64,000 nucleotides of DNA from Herbaspirillum sp. RV1423 (GTDB taxonomy: Bacteria > Pseudomonadota > Gammaproteobacteria > Burkholderiales > Burkholderiaceae_D), in NCBI RefSeq assembly GCF_000577615.1, contig NZ_CBXX010000022.1:1-64000 (forward strand), read 5' to 3'. Below, piece after piece: positions 52,672-62,674 of the stretch. The stretch's first letter is position 1; each line of letters starts with the position of its first letter. Position numbers and translations under genes: made by a program. The notes below the pieces were generated by a model. That model worked only from the letters and a program-made list of their open reading frames with translations, was not told where the DNA came from and ran no database searches.

Positions 52672-53550
52672 ATGGAAACCACCGTCTCTACCGACGATTT
52701 CTTTGCCAGCGTCGCGACAAAATCGGACAGCGGGGCATTGCGCGGCGACTACACGCACGCCGACAAGAACTACGTCGTGGCCCAGAACTGGGCAGCCTAT
52801 ACGCCTGAACAACACGCGCTCTGGCGACGACTGTATGAACGCCAGGCCAAGCTGATTCCGGGGCGCGCCTGCGACGTCTTCATCGACAGCGTCAAGGCGC
52901 TCGACGTGTCGCAAGGCATTCCGCAATTCGACCGCACCACCGAAGCGCTGCACCAGGCCACCGGCTGGCAACTGGTCGCCGTGCCCGGCCTGGTGCCGGA
53001 CCAGACCTTCTTCGAACATCTCGCCAATCGGCGCTTTCCGGTCACGGTCTGGCTGCGCGAAGAGCACGAGTTCGATTACATCGTCGAGCCCGACGTCTTC
53101 CACGATTTCTTCGGCCATGTGCCGTTGCTGTTCAATCCGATCTTCGCCGAGCATTTGCAGGAATACGGCAAGGGCGGCCTGAAGGCGCTCAAGCTCGACG
53201 GCCTGGCCTTCCTGGCGCGGCTGTACTGGTACACCATCGAGTTCGGCCTGATCCAGAGTCCCGAGGGTTTGCGCATCTATGGCGCCGGCATCCTGTCGTC
53301 GGGCGGGGAGGTCGAATACTGCCTGCGCAGCCCGCAACCCAATCGCATTCCGTTTCAGGTCGAGCGCGTCATGCGCACCTTGTACAAGATCGATTCTTAT
53401 CAGGAAAGCTATTTCGTCATCCGTGACTTCCAGCAACTGTTCGACGACACGGCGCCTGATTTCACCGCGCTGTACGAACGCCTGAAAGTGCAGGATGCGT
53501 TGCCGGCCAATACCTTGTTGCCGGGAGAACAAAACCTGCCGGTCGCCTGA
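52672..53550 (+). CDS. phhA: Phenylalanine 4-monooxygenase
   Basis: 292 residues, prokaryotic length. The iron site is seen as VFHDFFGHVPLLFNP (two His) and LYWYTIEFGL (Glu). It hydroxylates phenylalanine to tyrosine with tetrahydropterin and oxygen. No pterin dehydratase gene (phhB) is in the window. ATG 52672. It ends in a strong terminator, so the oxidoreductase downstream is a separate unit. Confidence 0.96.
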   Translation: METTVSTDDFFASVATKSDSGALRGDYTHADKNYVVAQNWAAYTPEQHALWRRLYERQAKLIPGRACDVFIDSVKALDVSQGIPQFDRTTEALHQATGWQLVAVPGLVPDQTFFEHLANRRFPVTVWLREEHEFDYIVEPDVFHDFFGHVPLLFNPIFAEHLQEYGKGGLKALKLDGLAFLARLYWYTIEFGLIQSPEGLRIYGAGILSSGGEVEYCLRSPQPNRIPFQVERVMRTLYKIDSYQESYFVIRDFQQLFDDTAPDFTALYERLKVQDALPANTLLPGEQNLPVA

Positions 53551-53571
53551 TCCGCTGCATCGCGATCCCCG

Positions 53572-53602
53572 GCCCCTGCTCACCCGCAGGGGCTTTTTTT
53601 TT
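53572..53602 (+). terminator. Rho-independent terminator of phhA
   Basis: GCCCCTGC / GCAGGGGC stem, loop TCACCC, then nine T residues, about 22 bases after the stop. Confidence 0.93.
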
Positions 53603-53778
53603 GCGTCGGTGCAGTTCAGCCGTGTTGCGGCGTGCGTAGCGGCAATATGCCGCTTGTGCTACTGTAACCGCATCAAAAGAAAGAAACGTTTTGCCCACAA
53701 GGTGAAAGAGTTTTAAATGGCGCCTCGAACGGGCGCATGTGCAATCAAAGACACGATTTTTGGCACGGAGACAAGCGT

Positions 53779-56700
53779 ATGAACGCACCCTTACCTTCCA
53801 GTCAACGCCTGTTGCTGGATGATATTTCCCTCGACGACAAGTACGCACTGGAGCGCGGCCGGGTTTTCATGACCGGCATACAGGCATTGATACGGCTGCC
53901 GATGCTGCAGCGGCAATGCGACGTCCGGGCGGGATTGAATACGGCAGGCTACCTCACGGGCTATCGCGGCTCACCGCTGGGCACGGTCGACCAGACCGCC
54001 GCCAAGGCGCAAAAATATCTCGACGCCGCCCACGTCAGATTCCATCCCGGCATGAACGAAGACCTTGCCGCCACCGCCGTGTGGGGTACGCAACAGGTCA
54101 ACCTGTTTCCGGGCGCGCAATACGACGGCGTGTTTTCGCTGTGGTACGGCAAAGGCCCCGGCGTCGATCGTTGCGGCGACGTTTTCAAACACGCCAACAT
54201 GGCCGGCACATCGCGGCACGGCGGCGTGCTGGTGATCGCCGGCGATGACCATGCCGCCAAGTCCTCCACCACCGCGCACCAGAGCGAACACATCCTGAAA
54301 GCCTGCGGCATTCCCGTGCTCTATCCGTCATCGGTGCAGGAATACCTCGATTACGGCCTGCATGGCTGGGCCATGAGCCGCTACACCGGCCTGTGGGTGG
54401 CGATGAAATGTGTGACCGACATCGTCGAATCCGGCATGTCGGTGATGATCGATCCGCAACGCGTGCAACCGCTCATTCCCACCGATTTCCTGCTGCCTCC
54501 GGATGGTCTCAACATCCGCCAGCCAGACACCGTGCTCGAGCAGGAAACGCGGATGAACGTCTACAAGTGGTATGCCGCGCTGGCCTACGCGCGGGTCAAC
54601 AAGCTCAACCAGATCATCTGGGACAGCCCGCATGCGCGCATCGGCATTGTTACTGCCGGCAAGTCCTATCTCGATACACGTCAGGCGCTCTACGATCTCG
54701 GCATTGACGAGCAAGTCGCGCGCGACATCGGCATCCGCCTTTACAAGATCGGCATGACCTGGCCGCTGGAAGCCGAAGGCGTGCGCGAGTTTGCACAGGG
54801 CCTGGAAGAAATCCTGGTGGTCGAAGAGAAGCGCCAGATTCTCGAATACCAGCTCAAGGAAGAACTCTACAACTGGCGCGACGACGTGCGTCCGCGCGTG
54901 GTCGGCAAGTTCGACGACACCGGCGAATGGAGCGGATCGCCGCGCGAAGGTCACGGCAACTGGTTGCTGCCGGCGACGTATGAACTGAATCCGGCGCAGA
55001 TCGCGCGCGCCATCGCCACGCGCATTTCAAAATATTATGCCGGCCATCCAATCGAGCAGCGCGTCAAGGCGCGCATCGCCTATCTGGAAGCCAAGGAAGC
55101 CACGCTCAACATCAGCACCAAACCCGATCCCAACAAGGATCGCATTCCGCATTTCTGCTCCGGCTGTCCGCACAATACCTCGACCAAGTTGCCCGACGGC
55201 AGCCGCGCCCTGGCCGGCATCGGCTGCCATTACATGGTGACCTGGATGGATCGCGAATCGACCATCTTTTCGCACATGGGCGGCGAAGGCGTGACCTGGG
55301 TCGGCCAGGCGCCGTTCACCAGCGAGAAGCATGTGTTTTCCAATCTCGGCGACGGCACCTATTTCCATTCGGGTTTGCTGGCGGTGCGCGCAGCAGTGGC
55401 GGGCAAGGTCAACATGACCTACAAGATCCTCTACAACGACGCCGTCGCCATGACCGGCGGACAAGAGTTCGACGGCCCGCTCGACCCGGCCATGATTTCG
55501 CGCCAGTTGGCGGCGGAAAACGTGGCGCCCATCATCGTCGTCACCGACGAACCGGACAAATATCCCGTCGGCACGCCGTGGGCAGAAGGCGTGACGATCC
55601 GCCATCGCAGCGAACTCGATGCCGTCCAGCGTGAACTGCGCGAAGTGCCGGGCGTATCCGCGATGATCTACGACCAGACCTGCGCTTCGGAAAAGCGCCG
55701 TCGCCGCAAACGCAATGCTTATCCCGATCCGGCCAAGCGCGCCGTCATCAACGAAGCCGTGTGCGAAGGCTGCGGCGATTGCAGCGTGCAGTCCAACTGC
55801 CTGTCGGTGGAGCCGCTGGAAACCGAATTCGGCCGCAAGCGCCAGATCAACCAGTCATCATGCAACAAGGATTACTCCTGCGTGACCGGCTTCTGCCCGA
55901 GTTTCGTCACCGTGGAAGGCGGCAAGCTCAGGAAGACCAAACGCGTGTCGGCGACGAAGAATGAATCGGAAGAACAAGGCGCGGCGCCGGCCTTGCCGCA
56001 GCCGCAATTGCCAGCCATGAGCGACACCTACGGCATCATCGTCACCGGCATCGGCGGCACCGGCGTGATCACCATCGGCCAGATCCTGGCGATGGCGGCG
56101 CACGTTGAAGGCAAGGCTTGTTCGGTGCTCGACATGAGCGGCCTGGCGCAAAAGGGCGGGCCGGTGATGTCGCATGTGCGCCTGTCGGAACATGCCGACG
56201 ATCTGTACTCCACGCGCGTCGGCACCGGCGCGGCGAACCTCGTGATCGGTTGCGACGTGATCGTCACCGCCAGTCGCGACGCCTTGTCGCGCATGGGCGA
56301 AGGACGCACGCATGCGGCGGTCAATTCGACGCAGATGCCGACCGCCGCTTTCGTGCGCAATCCCGACTGGCAGTTCCCGGCGGCGTCCGCCGAGAGCAGC
56401 ATCCAGAACGCCTGCGGCAAGGAGCGCGTGGCGTTGATCGATGCCGGCAATATCGCCACCGCCCTGATGGGCGACGCCATTGCGACCAACATGTTCATGC
56501 TCGGCTATGCCTGGCAGCAAGGCTGGGTGCCGTTGTCGGAAGCGGCGATCCTGAAGGCCATCGAACTCAACGCCTTGTCGGTCGACTTCAACAAGCAGGC
56601 ATTCGGCTGGGGCCGAGCCGCCGCGCACGATGCCGGGGCCGTGGCGCAAGCTGCGCGCCGCAACGGCATGACGGCGCAGGTGATCGACTTCAAGCGGCCG

Positions 56701-57381
56701 CCGTCGCTGGATGAAGTGCTGGCAAAACGCGTCGACTTCCTGACGCAGTATCAGGATGCTTCGTATGCGCGCCAGTACAGCGATTTCGTCGGGGAGGTGC
56801 GCCGTGCGGAAGCGGCTTTGGGCGAACCTGCCAAGGCGATGAAACTCAGCACGGCAGTGGCGACTTATCTGTTCAAGCTGATGGCTTACAAGGATGAATA
56901 CGAAGTCGCACGCCTCTACACCGCGCCTGCTTTCCGCGAAAAAATCGCAGGCATGTTCGAAGGCGACTATCGGTTGAAATTCCACCTCGCGCCGCCGCTG
57001 CTGGCCAGGCATGACGCCAACGGCCACCTGATCAAGAAAGAATATGGTCCGTGGATGATGCGCGCCTTCGGCGTGCTGGCGAAGTTGCGCTTCCTGCGCG
57101 GCACGCCGCTTGATGTATTCGGCTATACCGCCGAGCGCAAACAGGAGCGCGGCCTGATCAGCGCATATTGCAAGACGGTGAGCGGTTTGCTGGATCGGCT
57201 CAATGCCGGCAATCTTGCACAGGCCGTGGCGATTGCGCGTATCCCGGAAGAGATTCGCGGCTATGGCCATGTCAAGGAGCGTCATCTGAAAGCGGCGAAG
57301 CAGAAGGAAGCGGATTTACTGCGAATGTTCGACGCCGGTCAGAAGCCGAATGCACCGGAAGGCGGCAAACAGGCGGCTTGA
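53779..57381 (+). CDS. Indolepyruvate ferredoxin oxidoreductase family protein (fused subunits)
   Basis: 1200 residues. N-terminal pyruvate-oxidoreductase-like domains (GYRGSPLGTVDQTAAKAQ; GDDHAAKSSTTAHQSEHILK), cysteine clusters including HFCSGCPHNTST and EGCGDCSVQSNC, and a C-terminal gamma-like domain (GIIVTGIGGTGVITIGQIL). It oxidatively decarboxylates indolepyruvate or phenylpyruvate to acyl-CoA, with TPP and Fe-S clusters. The fused single-chain form is common in betaproteobacteria. ATG 53779 with GGAG eight bases upstream. Confidence 0.9.
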   Translation: MNAPLPSSQRLLLDDISLDDKYALERGRVFMTGIQALIRLPMLQRQCDVRAGLNTAGYLTGYRGSPLGTVDQTAAKAQKYLDAAHVRFHPGMNEDLAATAVWGTQQVNLFPGAQYDGVFSLWYGKGPGVDRCGDVFKHANMAGTSRHGGVLVIAGDDHAAKSSTTAHQSEHILKACGIPVLYPSSVQEYLDYGLHGWAMSRYTGLWVAMKCVTDIVESGMSVMIDPQRVQPLIPTDFLLPPDGLNIRQPDTVLEQETRMNVYKWYAALAYARVNKLNQIIWDSPHARIGIVTAGKSYLDTRQALYDLGIDEQVARDIGIRLYKIGMTWPLEAEGVREFAQGLEEILVVEEKRQILEYQLKEELYNWRDDVRPRVVGKFDDTGEWSGSPREGHGNWLLPATYELNPAQIARAIATRISKYYAGHPIEQRVKARIAYLEAKEATLNISTKPDPNKDRIPHFCSGCPHNTSTKLPDGSRALAGIGCHYMVTWMDRESTIFSHMGGEGVTWVGQAPFTSEKHVFSNLGDGTYFHSGLLAVRAAVAGKVNMTYKILYNDAVAMTGGQEFDGPLDPAMISRQLAAENVAPIIVVTDEPDKYPVGTPWAEGVTIRHRSELDAVQRELREVPGVSAMIYDQTCASEKRRRRKRNAYPDPAKRAVINEAVCEGCGDCSVQSNCLSVEPLETEFGRKRQINQSSCNKDYSCVTGFCPSFVTVEGGKLRKTKRVSATKNESEEQGAAPALPQPQLPAMSDTYGIIVTGIGGTGVITIGQILAMAAHVEGKACSVLDMSGLAQKGGPVMSHVRLSEHADDLYSTRVGTGAANLVIGCDVIVTASRDALSRMGEGRTHAAVNSTQMPTAAFVRNPDWQFPAASAESSIQNACGKERVALIDAGNIATALMGDAIATNMFMLGYAWQQGWVPLSEAAILKAIELNALSVDFNKQAFGWGRAAAHDAGAVAQAARRNGMTAQVIDFKRPPSLDEVLAKRVDFLTQYQDASYARQYSDFVGEVRRAEAALGEPAKAMKLSTAVATYLFKLMAYKDEYEVARLYTAPAFREKIAGMFEGDYRLKFHLAPPLLARHDANGHLIKKEYGPWMMRAFGVLAKLRFLRGTPLDVFGYTAERKQERGLISAYCKTVSGLLDRLNAGNLAQAVAIARIPEEIRGYGHVKERHLKAAKQKEADLLRMFDAGQKPNAPEGGKQAA

Positions 57382-57410
57382 TTTTTCCTGTCGACGAAAC
57401 CGACAAGCAT

Positions 57411-57513
57411 CGTCGTTCCAGCGGACGCTGGGACCCAGTGTCGTACAGCGTCCAAGGAAAGTTTGCCCGGTGCGACGAACGCCGCTGGGTCCTGACTTTC
57501 GTCAGGACGACGG
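57411..57513. repeat. Repeat family A, core-only copy between two convergent genes
   Basis: Two palindromes, CCAGCGGACGCTGG and GTCCTGACTTTCGTCAGGAC (57489-57508), share the core of the elements at 11564-11721 and 59002-59151 but lack their outer inverted repeats. It lies 29 bases after the oxidoreductase stop and just before prmC's stop on the other strand. Confidence 0.75.
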
Positions 57514-57518
57514 TGGTT

Positions 57519-58373
57519 TTAGTTTGAAGCGACCGCGAGTTTTCCGCCGCTCACGCGTTCGATGCCCGCCAGATCGCGCCAGCTTTGCACTTTCGCAAAA
57601 CCGCGCTGCGCCAATACATCCCGCACGGCTTCCGATTGATCATAGCCATGCTCCATCAGCAGCCATCCGCCCGCTTTCAAATACTTCGGAGCACCATTCG
57701 CAATGATCCGCAACGCCGACAAGCCGTCGGCATGATCGGTCAATGCGCCGATCGGCTCGAAGCGTAAATCTCCCTGGGAAAGATGTTCGTCGCCGGCGAC
57801 GATATAAGGTGGATTGGAAACAATCAGATCCAGATACGGCTGTGCGACATCGCCGAGTGCGGCATACCAGTCGCTGCGCAAAAAAGCCACCTTCGCACCA
57901 TGCCGCTGCGCATTGCCCGCGGCGACTTTCAATGCGCCTTCACTGACGTCGAGCGCCGTCATGGAAACATCCGGCCGCGTGTGCGCGATGGCCACTGCAA
58001 TGGCGCCCGAACCGGTGCCCATGTCGAGCGCCTTGCCTTGTTGCGGCAAGCGTTCCAGCGCCAGCTCGACGAGCAATTCGGTATCGGGGCGCGGGATCAA
58101 GACATCCGGCGTGACTTGCATCGCCAGGCCGAAGAACTCGCGCTCGCCGACGATGTAGGCAATCGGCTCGCCTTGCAGGCGGCGGCGAAACAGCGCGGTC
58201 AGTTGCGCTGCTTCCTCGCCGGTAAGCAAGCGTTCGGATTGGGTGATGAGCTGGATGCGCGTCAGTTGCAACGCATGGCCGATCAGGATGCGATTTTCCA
58301 GCATATCGAGCGGCGCATTGTTGAGCGCTGCCGCCAGGCTGATGCCCGGCACGATATCCGTGAAATCGCTCAC
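57519..58373 (-). CDS. prmC: Release factor glutamine methyltransferase
   Basis: 284 residues. SAM-binding motif LDMGTGSGAIAVAIA and the catalytic NPPY block LIVSNPPYIVAGDEHL are present; the N-terminal helical domain begins SDFTDIVPGISLAAAL. It methylates the Gln of the GGQ loop in RF1 and RF2. The GTG start at 58373 lies 11 bases after the dsbB stop; both share a GAGCGATTT block there. prfA is upstream but dsbB and a MITE-like element intervene. Confidence 0.93.
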   Translation of the reverse strand: MSDFTDIVPGISLAAALNNAPLDMLENRILIGHALQLTRIQLITQSERLLTGEEAAQLTALFRRRLQGEPIAYIVGEREFFGLAMQVTPDVLIPRPDTELLVELALERLPQQGKALDMGTGSGAIAVAIAHTRPDVSMTALDVSEGALKVAAGNAQRHGAKVAFLRSDWYAALGDVAQPYLDLIVSNPPYIVAGDEHLSQGDLRFEPIGALTDHADGLSALRIIANGAPKYLKAGGWLLMEHGYDQSEAVRDVLAQRGFAKVQSWRDLAGIERVSGGKLAVASN

Positions 58374-58384
58374 CGCAAAATCGC

Positions 58385-58855
58385 TCAGCCGCGCTTGAAG
58401 ACGCGGCGCGCCAGCAGGATCGCGATGATGGCGAACCAGATCAGCGACCACTGCGGAATCGATAGGCCGAGGAAAGGATAGGGCGTGGCGCACAGGCCGT
58501 CGGCCTTGAACAGCATCGGGAACAGGTTGGCGGTCGGGATGGTGTTGAGCGAGGTTTCCAGCGGATCGATGCCGCAGGAGGTGCCGGGATGCGCCTGCAC
58601 CCACAGGTGCCAGCCGGCGGTGGCGATGCCGCCGAGCGCGCCCAGCAGGCCGAGGCCGGCGCCGGTCCTGGCCGATTCGGCCGGCAGGAAGGCGAAGATG
58701 ATGCAGATGATGGCAATGGCGACGAAGAAATAACGCTGGATAATGCATAGCGGACACGGCAGCATTTCTTCGACGATCTGGAGATAGAGCGCAACGCCGA
58801 GCAGGGCGATGCAGATGACGGCGACCGACAGCAACAGGAGTTTTGAGGATTTCAT
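58385..58855 (-). CDS. dsbB: Disulfide bond formation protein B
   Basis: 156 residues, four membrane helices. First periplasmic pair is in EEMLPCPLCIIQRY (CxxC); the second pair lies in GTSCGIDPLETSLN and FKADGLCATP. It re-oxidises DsbA and passes electrons to quinones. Start ATG 58855 (MKSSKLLLLSVAVI). It is located between prfA and prmC, an unusual place for this gene. Confidence 0.93.
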   Translation of the reverse strand: MKSSKLLLLSVAVICIALLGVALYLQIVEEMLPCPLCIIQRYFFVAIAIICIIFAFLPAESARTGAGLGLLGALGGIATAGWHLWVQAHPGTSCGIDPLETSLNTIPTANLFPMLFKADGLCATPYPFLGLSIPQWSLIWFAIIAILLARRVFKRG

Positions 58856-58991
58856 GGCATGAACTATTTGATGTTGTTGGAATAAAGCTGTACCTCAGAG
58901 AGAGCCTGCCGAAATTGGTTCCGGCGCCGCTGCATTGTGCCACAGGCCGCGACAATGCGCGGCTACTGGACGAACGCATTGAACAATGCCT
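58856..58991. other. Upstream region of dsbB, left of the MITE-like element
   Basis: 136 bases between the dsbB start and the direct repeat. A short open frame on the plus strand (ending KA then stop at about 59004) has no recognisable product. dsbB promoter presumably lies here. Confidence 0.35.
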
Positions 58992-59161
58992 GGCAAAAGC
59001 GTAATGTCGTTCAGTTAAGCCCATTTCCGCAAAGCAGTCGCCCCAGCGAACGCTGGGGCTAGTGTCGTGAAGACCGTCGATACGACGCTGGGTCCTGACT
59101 TTCGTCAGGACGACGGTCGTATAGAAGAAAGCTTAACTGAACGGCATTGCCGGCAAAAGCG
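58992..59161. mobile_element. MITE-like element (family A, copy 2) with perfect 10-bp direct repeats
   Basis: The body is about 59002-59151, flanked by GGCAAAAGCG at 58992-59001 and 59152-59161. Inverted ends are TAATGTCGTTCAGTTAAGC and, on the other strand, CAATGCCGTTCAGTTAAGC. The core palindromes CCCCAGCGAACGCTGGGG and GTCCTGACTTTCGTCAGGAC match the copy at 11564. It has no coding capacity. It ends five bases before the prfA stop codon. Confidence 0.82.
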
Positions 59162-59165
59162 CCTC

Positions 59166-60248
59166 TTATTCCTCGTCGCCCAATTGCGCCAGCAACTCCG
59201 CCTGGTGCTCTGTGATCAGCGCGTTGGTCAGTTCTTCGAGGTCGCCGTCCATGATGAAATCCAGCTTGTACAGCGTCAGGTTGATGCGGTGGTCGGTCAC
59301 GCGCCCTTGCGGGAAGTTGTAAGTGCGGATGCGCTCGCTGCGGTCGCCCGAGCCGATCAGCGATTTGCGCGTCGCCGCTTCCTTGGATTGCTGTTCGCGC
59401 AGTTGCACGTCCTTGATGCGCGCCGCCAGCACCTTCAATGCCGAAGCCTTGTTCTTGTGCTGGCTGCGGTCGTCCTGGCATTCCACCACGATGCCGGTCG
59501 GCATGTGGGTGATGCGCACCGCAGAGTCGGTTTTGTTGATGTGCTGGCCGCCGGCGCCCGAGGCGCGGAAGGTGTCGATGCGGATGTCGGCCGGATTGAT
59601 GTCGACATCCTCGACCTCGTCGGCTTCCGGCATCACTGCCACGGTGCAGGCCGAGGTATGGATGCGGCCTTGCGTTTCGGTGGCGGGTACGCGCTGCACG
59701 CGATGGCCGCCGGATTCGAACTTCAGGCGCGAATAGGCGCCGAAACCGGCGATGCGCACGATGACTTCCTTGTAACCGCCGATTTCCGATTCCGACGCCG
59801 ACATCATTTCCACCTGCCAGCGATTGCGTTCCGCGAAGCGCGTGTACATGCGCAGCAGGTCGCCGGCGAACAGCGCCGATTCGTCGCCGCCGGTGCCGGC
59901 GCGGATTTCGAGGAAGATGTTGCGCTCATCGTTGGGGTCTTTCGGCAGCAGCATCTTTTGCAGGTCGGATTCCAGCGCTTCCATGCGGGTCTTGGCGCCG
60001 TTGATTTCTTCCTGCGCGAATTCCTTCATGTCGGGATCCGACAGCAGCCCTTGCGCCGTGGCGATGTCGTTCGCGGCCTGGGTATAGGTGTGGTACAGCG
60101 CCACCAGCGGGCCGAGTTCGGCATGCTCGCGCGTCATCTTGCGGTAGTTGTCCATGTCGGACGTGGCGTCTTCCTGCGCCAACAGACTGTTGAGTTCTTC
60201 CAGCCGTTCGGCGAGCTGGTCGAGTTTGGCGAGCATGGATGGTTTCAT
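59166..60248 (-). CDS. prfA: Peptide chain release factor 1
   Basis: 360 residues. The catalytic GGQ loop is [19 protein letters not shown] and the codon-recognition PAT motif is in [14 protein letters not shown]. It ends translation at UAA and UAG. The start is ATG 60248. hemA is 96 bases upstream on the same strand, as is usual. prmC, normally next, is displaced by dsbB. Confidence 0.97.
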   Translation of the reverse strand: MKPSMLAKLDQLAERLEELNSLLAQEDATSDMDNYRKMTREHAELGPLVALYHTYTQAANDIATAQGLLSDPDMKEFAQEEINGAKTRMEALESDLQKMLLPKDPNDERNIFLEIRAGTGGDESALFAGDLLRMYTRFAERNRWQVEMMSASESEIGGYKEVIVRIAGFGAYSRLKFESGGHRVQRVPATETQGRIHTSACTVAVMPEADEVEDVDINPADIRIDTFRASGAGGQHINKTDSAVRITHMPTGIVVECQDDRSQHKNKASALKVLAARIKDVQLREQQSKEAATRKSLIGSGDRSERIRTYNFPQGRVTDHRINLTLYKLDFIMDGDLEELTNALITEHQAELLAQLGDEE

Positions 60249-60344
60249 GGGATTGCTTCAGGTGAAATGGGGGAATGATGCGATGCCCGCGCGGCGGGCA
60301 GGGGAGGCGCCGATGTCCGGGGACACGGCAAGCGGACGGAGCCG

Positions 60345-61646
60345 CTAACGTTTGGTGCGGAACAGTTGCGGCAGTAATTGGACCAACTGGGTGCGCTCGT
60401 CGCCGTGCGCGTGATGCAGCGCCTGTTGCGGGCCGTGCAGGAACTTGGCGGTGAGGCCCTTGGACAACGCGTCGAGCACGCTGTCGATGTCGTCGCCCCT
60501 GGCCAGCATCTTGCGCGCGCGTTCCAGTTCGGCCATGCGCAGCGATTCGCCGGCATCGTGCAGGTCCTGGATTACGGGCACGACGGCGCGGCTGTCGATC
60601 CAGTGCATGAAGGATTGCACGCGGGTTTCGATGATGGCCTCGGCTTGCGCTACGGCAGCCTGGCGGTTTTCGACGCCGCTTTGCACCACCGACGCGAGAT
60701 CGTCGACGGTGTACAGGAAGACGTCGTCCAGACGCGCGACCTCGGATTCGATATCGCGCGGCACGGCCAGGTCAACCATGAAAATCGGCTTGTGGCGGCG
60801 CGCCTTGACCGCGCGTTCCACCAGGCCGAGTCCGATGATCGGCAGCGACGAGGCGGTGCAGGACACCACGATGTCGAACCTGGCCAGTTGCGTCGGCAGA
60901 TCGGCCAGGCGGATCGCCGAGCCGTTGAAGCGGTGCGCGAGCGTCTCGCCGCGATCCAGCGTGCGGTTGGCCACGGTCAGCGATTTCGGGTTCTGCGCCG
61001 CGAAATGCGTGGCGCACAGTTCGATCATTTCACCGGCGCCGATGAACAACACATTCTGTTTGGCGATCGAATCGAAAATCCGTTGCGACAGACGCACCGC
61101 GGCGGCGGCCATCGACACGCTATGCGCGCCGATCTCGGTGGTGCTGCGCACTTCCTTGGCGACCGCGAAGGTGCGCTGGAACAATTGGTGCAGATAGGTG
61201 CCGAGTCCGCCGGCGGCATCCGCCTGACGCACGGCATCCTTCATCTGGCCGAGGATCTGCGGTTCGCCCAGCACCATCGAGTCGAGCCCGGAGGCGACGC
61301 GGAAGGCATGGCGCACGGCATTGTCTTGCGGCAAGGCGTACAGGAAAGGGCGCAGTTCGGCGTAAGAAAGCTTGTGGTAATCGGCCAGGAAATGCGCGGT
61401 GCTGTCGATGGCGGCATCCACGCCGCCGTTCGCTGCCGTGCTCGCGGCGTAAAGCTCGGTGCGGTTGCAGGTCGACAGGATCGCCGCTTCACCGGTTTGC
61501 GCCAGATTGGACGTCAGGTCGGCACGGCCGAACCATGCGCGCGCCGACGCCACCGCTTGGCCGATCTGGTCGGCCGGGAATGCCACCTTTTCGCGCAGGG
61601 AAAGCGGCGCGGTAGTGTGGTTGAGTCCGACGGCAAGCAGGTGCAT
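60345..61646 (-). CDS. hemA: Glutamyl-tRNA reductase
   Basis: 433 residues. Nucleophile Cys in [15 protein letters not shown] (about residue 55), Rossmann block [20 protein letters not shown] and a C-terminal dimerisation domain. It reduces glutamyl-tRNA to glutamate-1-semialdehyde, the first step of tetrapyrrole synthesis by the C5 pathway. Start ATG 61646 ([15 protein letters not shown]). Confidence 0.96.
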   Translation of the reverse strand: MHLLAVGLNHTTAPLSLREKVAFPADQIGQAVASARAWFGRADLTSNLAQTGEAAILSTCNRTELYAASTAANGGVDAAIDSTAHFLADYHKLSYAELRPFLYALPQDNAVRHAFRVASGLDSMVLGEPQILGQMKDAVRQADAAGGLGTYLHQLFQRTFAVAKEVRSTTEIGAHSVSMAAAAVRLSQRIFDSIAKQNVLFIGAGEMIELCATHFAAQNPKSLTVANRTLDRGETLAHRFNGSAIRLADLPTQLARFDIVVSCTASSLPIIGLGLVERAVKARRHKPIFMVDLAVPRDIESEVARLDDVFLYTVDDLASVVQSGVENRQAAVAQAEAIIETRVQSFMHWIDSRAVVPVIQDLHDAGESLRMAELERARKMLARGDDIDSVLDALSKGLTAKFLHGPQQALHHAHGDERTQLVQLLPQLFRTKR

Positions 61647-61900
61647 GGCTGGTATGGGTTTACAGAGCTCGACAGCGTGAAAATAGGAAAAATATCAATT
61701 GAATATTATACCCGCTGCGGGTCAAGGGGTTTTGAAGTGTATCAATAAAGACTATTTATGCTGACTATGGGCAGGGGGAAACAAGACAAGTTTTGTCATA
61801 TGGAAAACAATTTCCCGCTACCAACTTTCCGGTTGTTCCCGTTCCGGTAAACAACCAGACGCGTCAGGAAATGGGCGTTGCGGGAAGCAGGCGTCACGCG

Positions 61901-62581
61901 TTATTTCTTCAGCGGCGGCGCATCCAGCCGCTCCAACTGGTAGCCGTAACCGTACACCGTGCTGAGCCGGAAACCGTTTTCCGGCTTCAACCGCAACTTG
62001 CTGCGCACGCGCGAGATGTGGGTATCGATGGTGCGGGTGGGCACTTCATTTTCGTCTTCCTGTCCCCATACGGTTTCCTGCAGATAGACGCGCGACAGCG
62101 GCCGGCCCAGGTTGCCGAACAGCAAAATCGCCAGCGCGAATTCCTTCTGCGTCAGCGCGACGTTGCGTCCGGCATGGATGACGACATGCGCCGGCGATTC
62201 GAACGCATAATCGCCGAACCGCTGAATTTGCCGTTCGTCATGCTCCGGATAGGCGCGTCGCAGCAGCAGCCTGACGCGTGCGGCGACGGCATGGCGGCGC
62301 AGCGGCTTGAATTCGGTCTCGATCGTGCCGTCGATCTGCGCCAGTTCCTGCGGCGTATCGCCGGCCAGCAGCAACACCGGGATAGGCGGCGCCTGCGTCT
62401 GTGCAATCTGCACGATCTCCGCCAGATGCGCTCCGGCGCTGGCGACGTCCACGATCAGCAAGTGCGGATGCGCGCGCCGTACGTCGGCGCGTTGCTTCAC
62501 GCCGTGGCAATCGTGCGCGGGCAGGCTGCGCGCAATGAAGGCAATGTCGGCGTCGACGTGGCTGAAGATGGAAATGTTCAT
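61901..62581 (-). CDS. OmpR-type regulator with atypical receiver domain
   Basis: 226 residues. C-terminal winged helix is typical (VALTQKEFALAILLFGN, TRTIDTHISRVRSKLRLKPE). In the receiver, a possible phospho-acceptor Asp sits in HPHLLIVDVASAG and a Lys in EFKPLRRH, but the N-terminal acidic pair is replaced (ISIFSHVDADIAFI), so normal Mg/phosphate chemistry is unlikely. No histidine kinase gene is adjacent. It lies downstream of minE (93 bases) on the same strand. ATG 62581. Confidence 0.82.
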   Translation of the reverse strand: MNISIFSHVDADIAFIARSLPAHDCHGVKQRADVRRAHPHLLIVDVASAGAHLAEIVQIAQTQAPPIPVLLLAGDTPQELAQIDGTIETEFKPLRRHAVAARVRLLLRRAYPEHDERQIQRFGDYAFESPAHVVIHAGRNVALTQKEFALAILLFGNLGRPLSRVYLQETVWGQEDENEVPTRTIDTHISRVRSKLRLKPENGFRLSTVYGYGYQLERLDAPPLKK

Positions 62582-62674
62582 GGCGGGAAGAGGAAGAACC
62601 GTTTCCGCAGAAGAACGGCGCATGCACGCCGGGAACGCTGCGCCGAACGTGTCCGGCACAGCGATGTTGCAGGC

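Noticed and set aside
58861-59004. Remnant of a protein gene upstream of dsbB
   Set aside because: About 48 codons with no start or family match; likely chance in GC-rich DNA.
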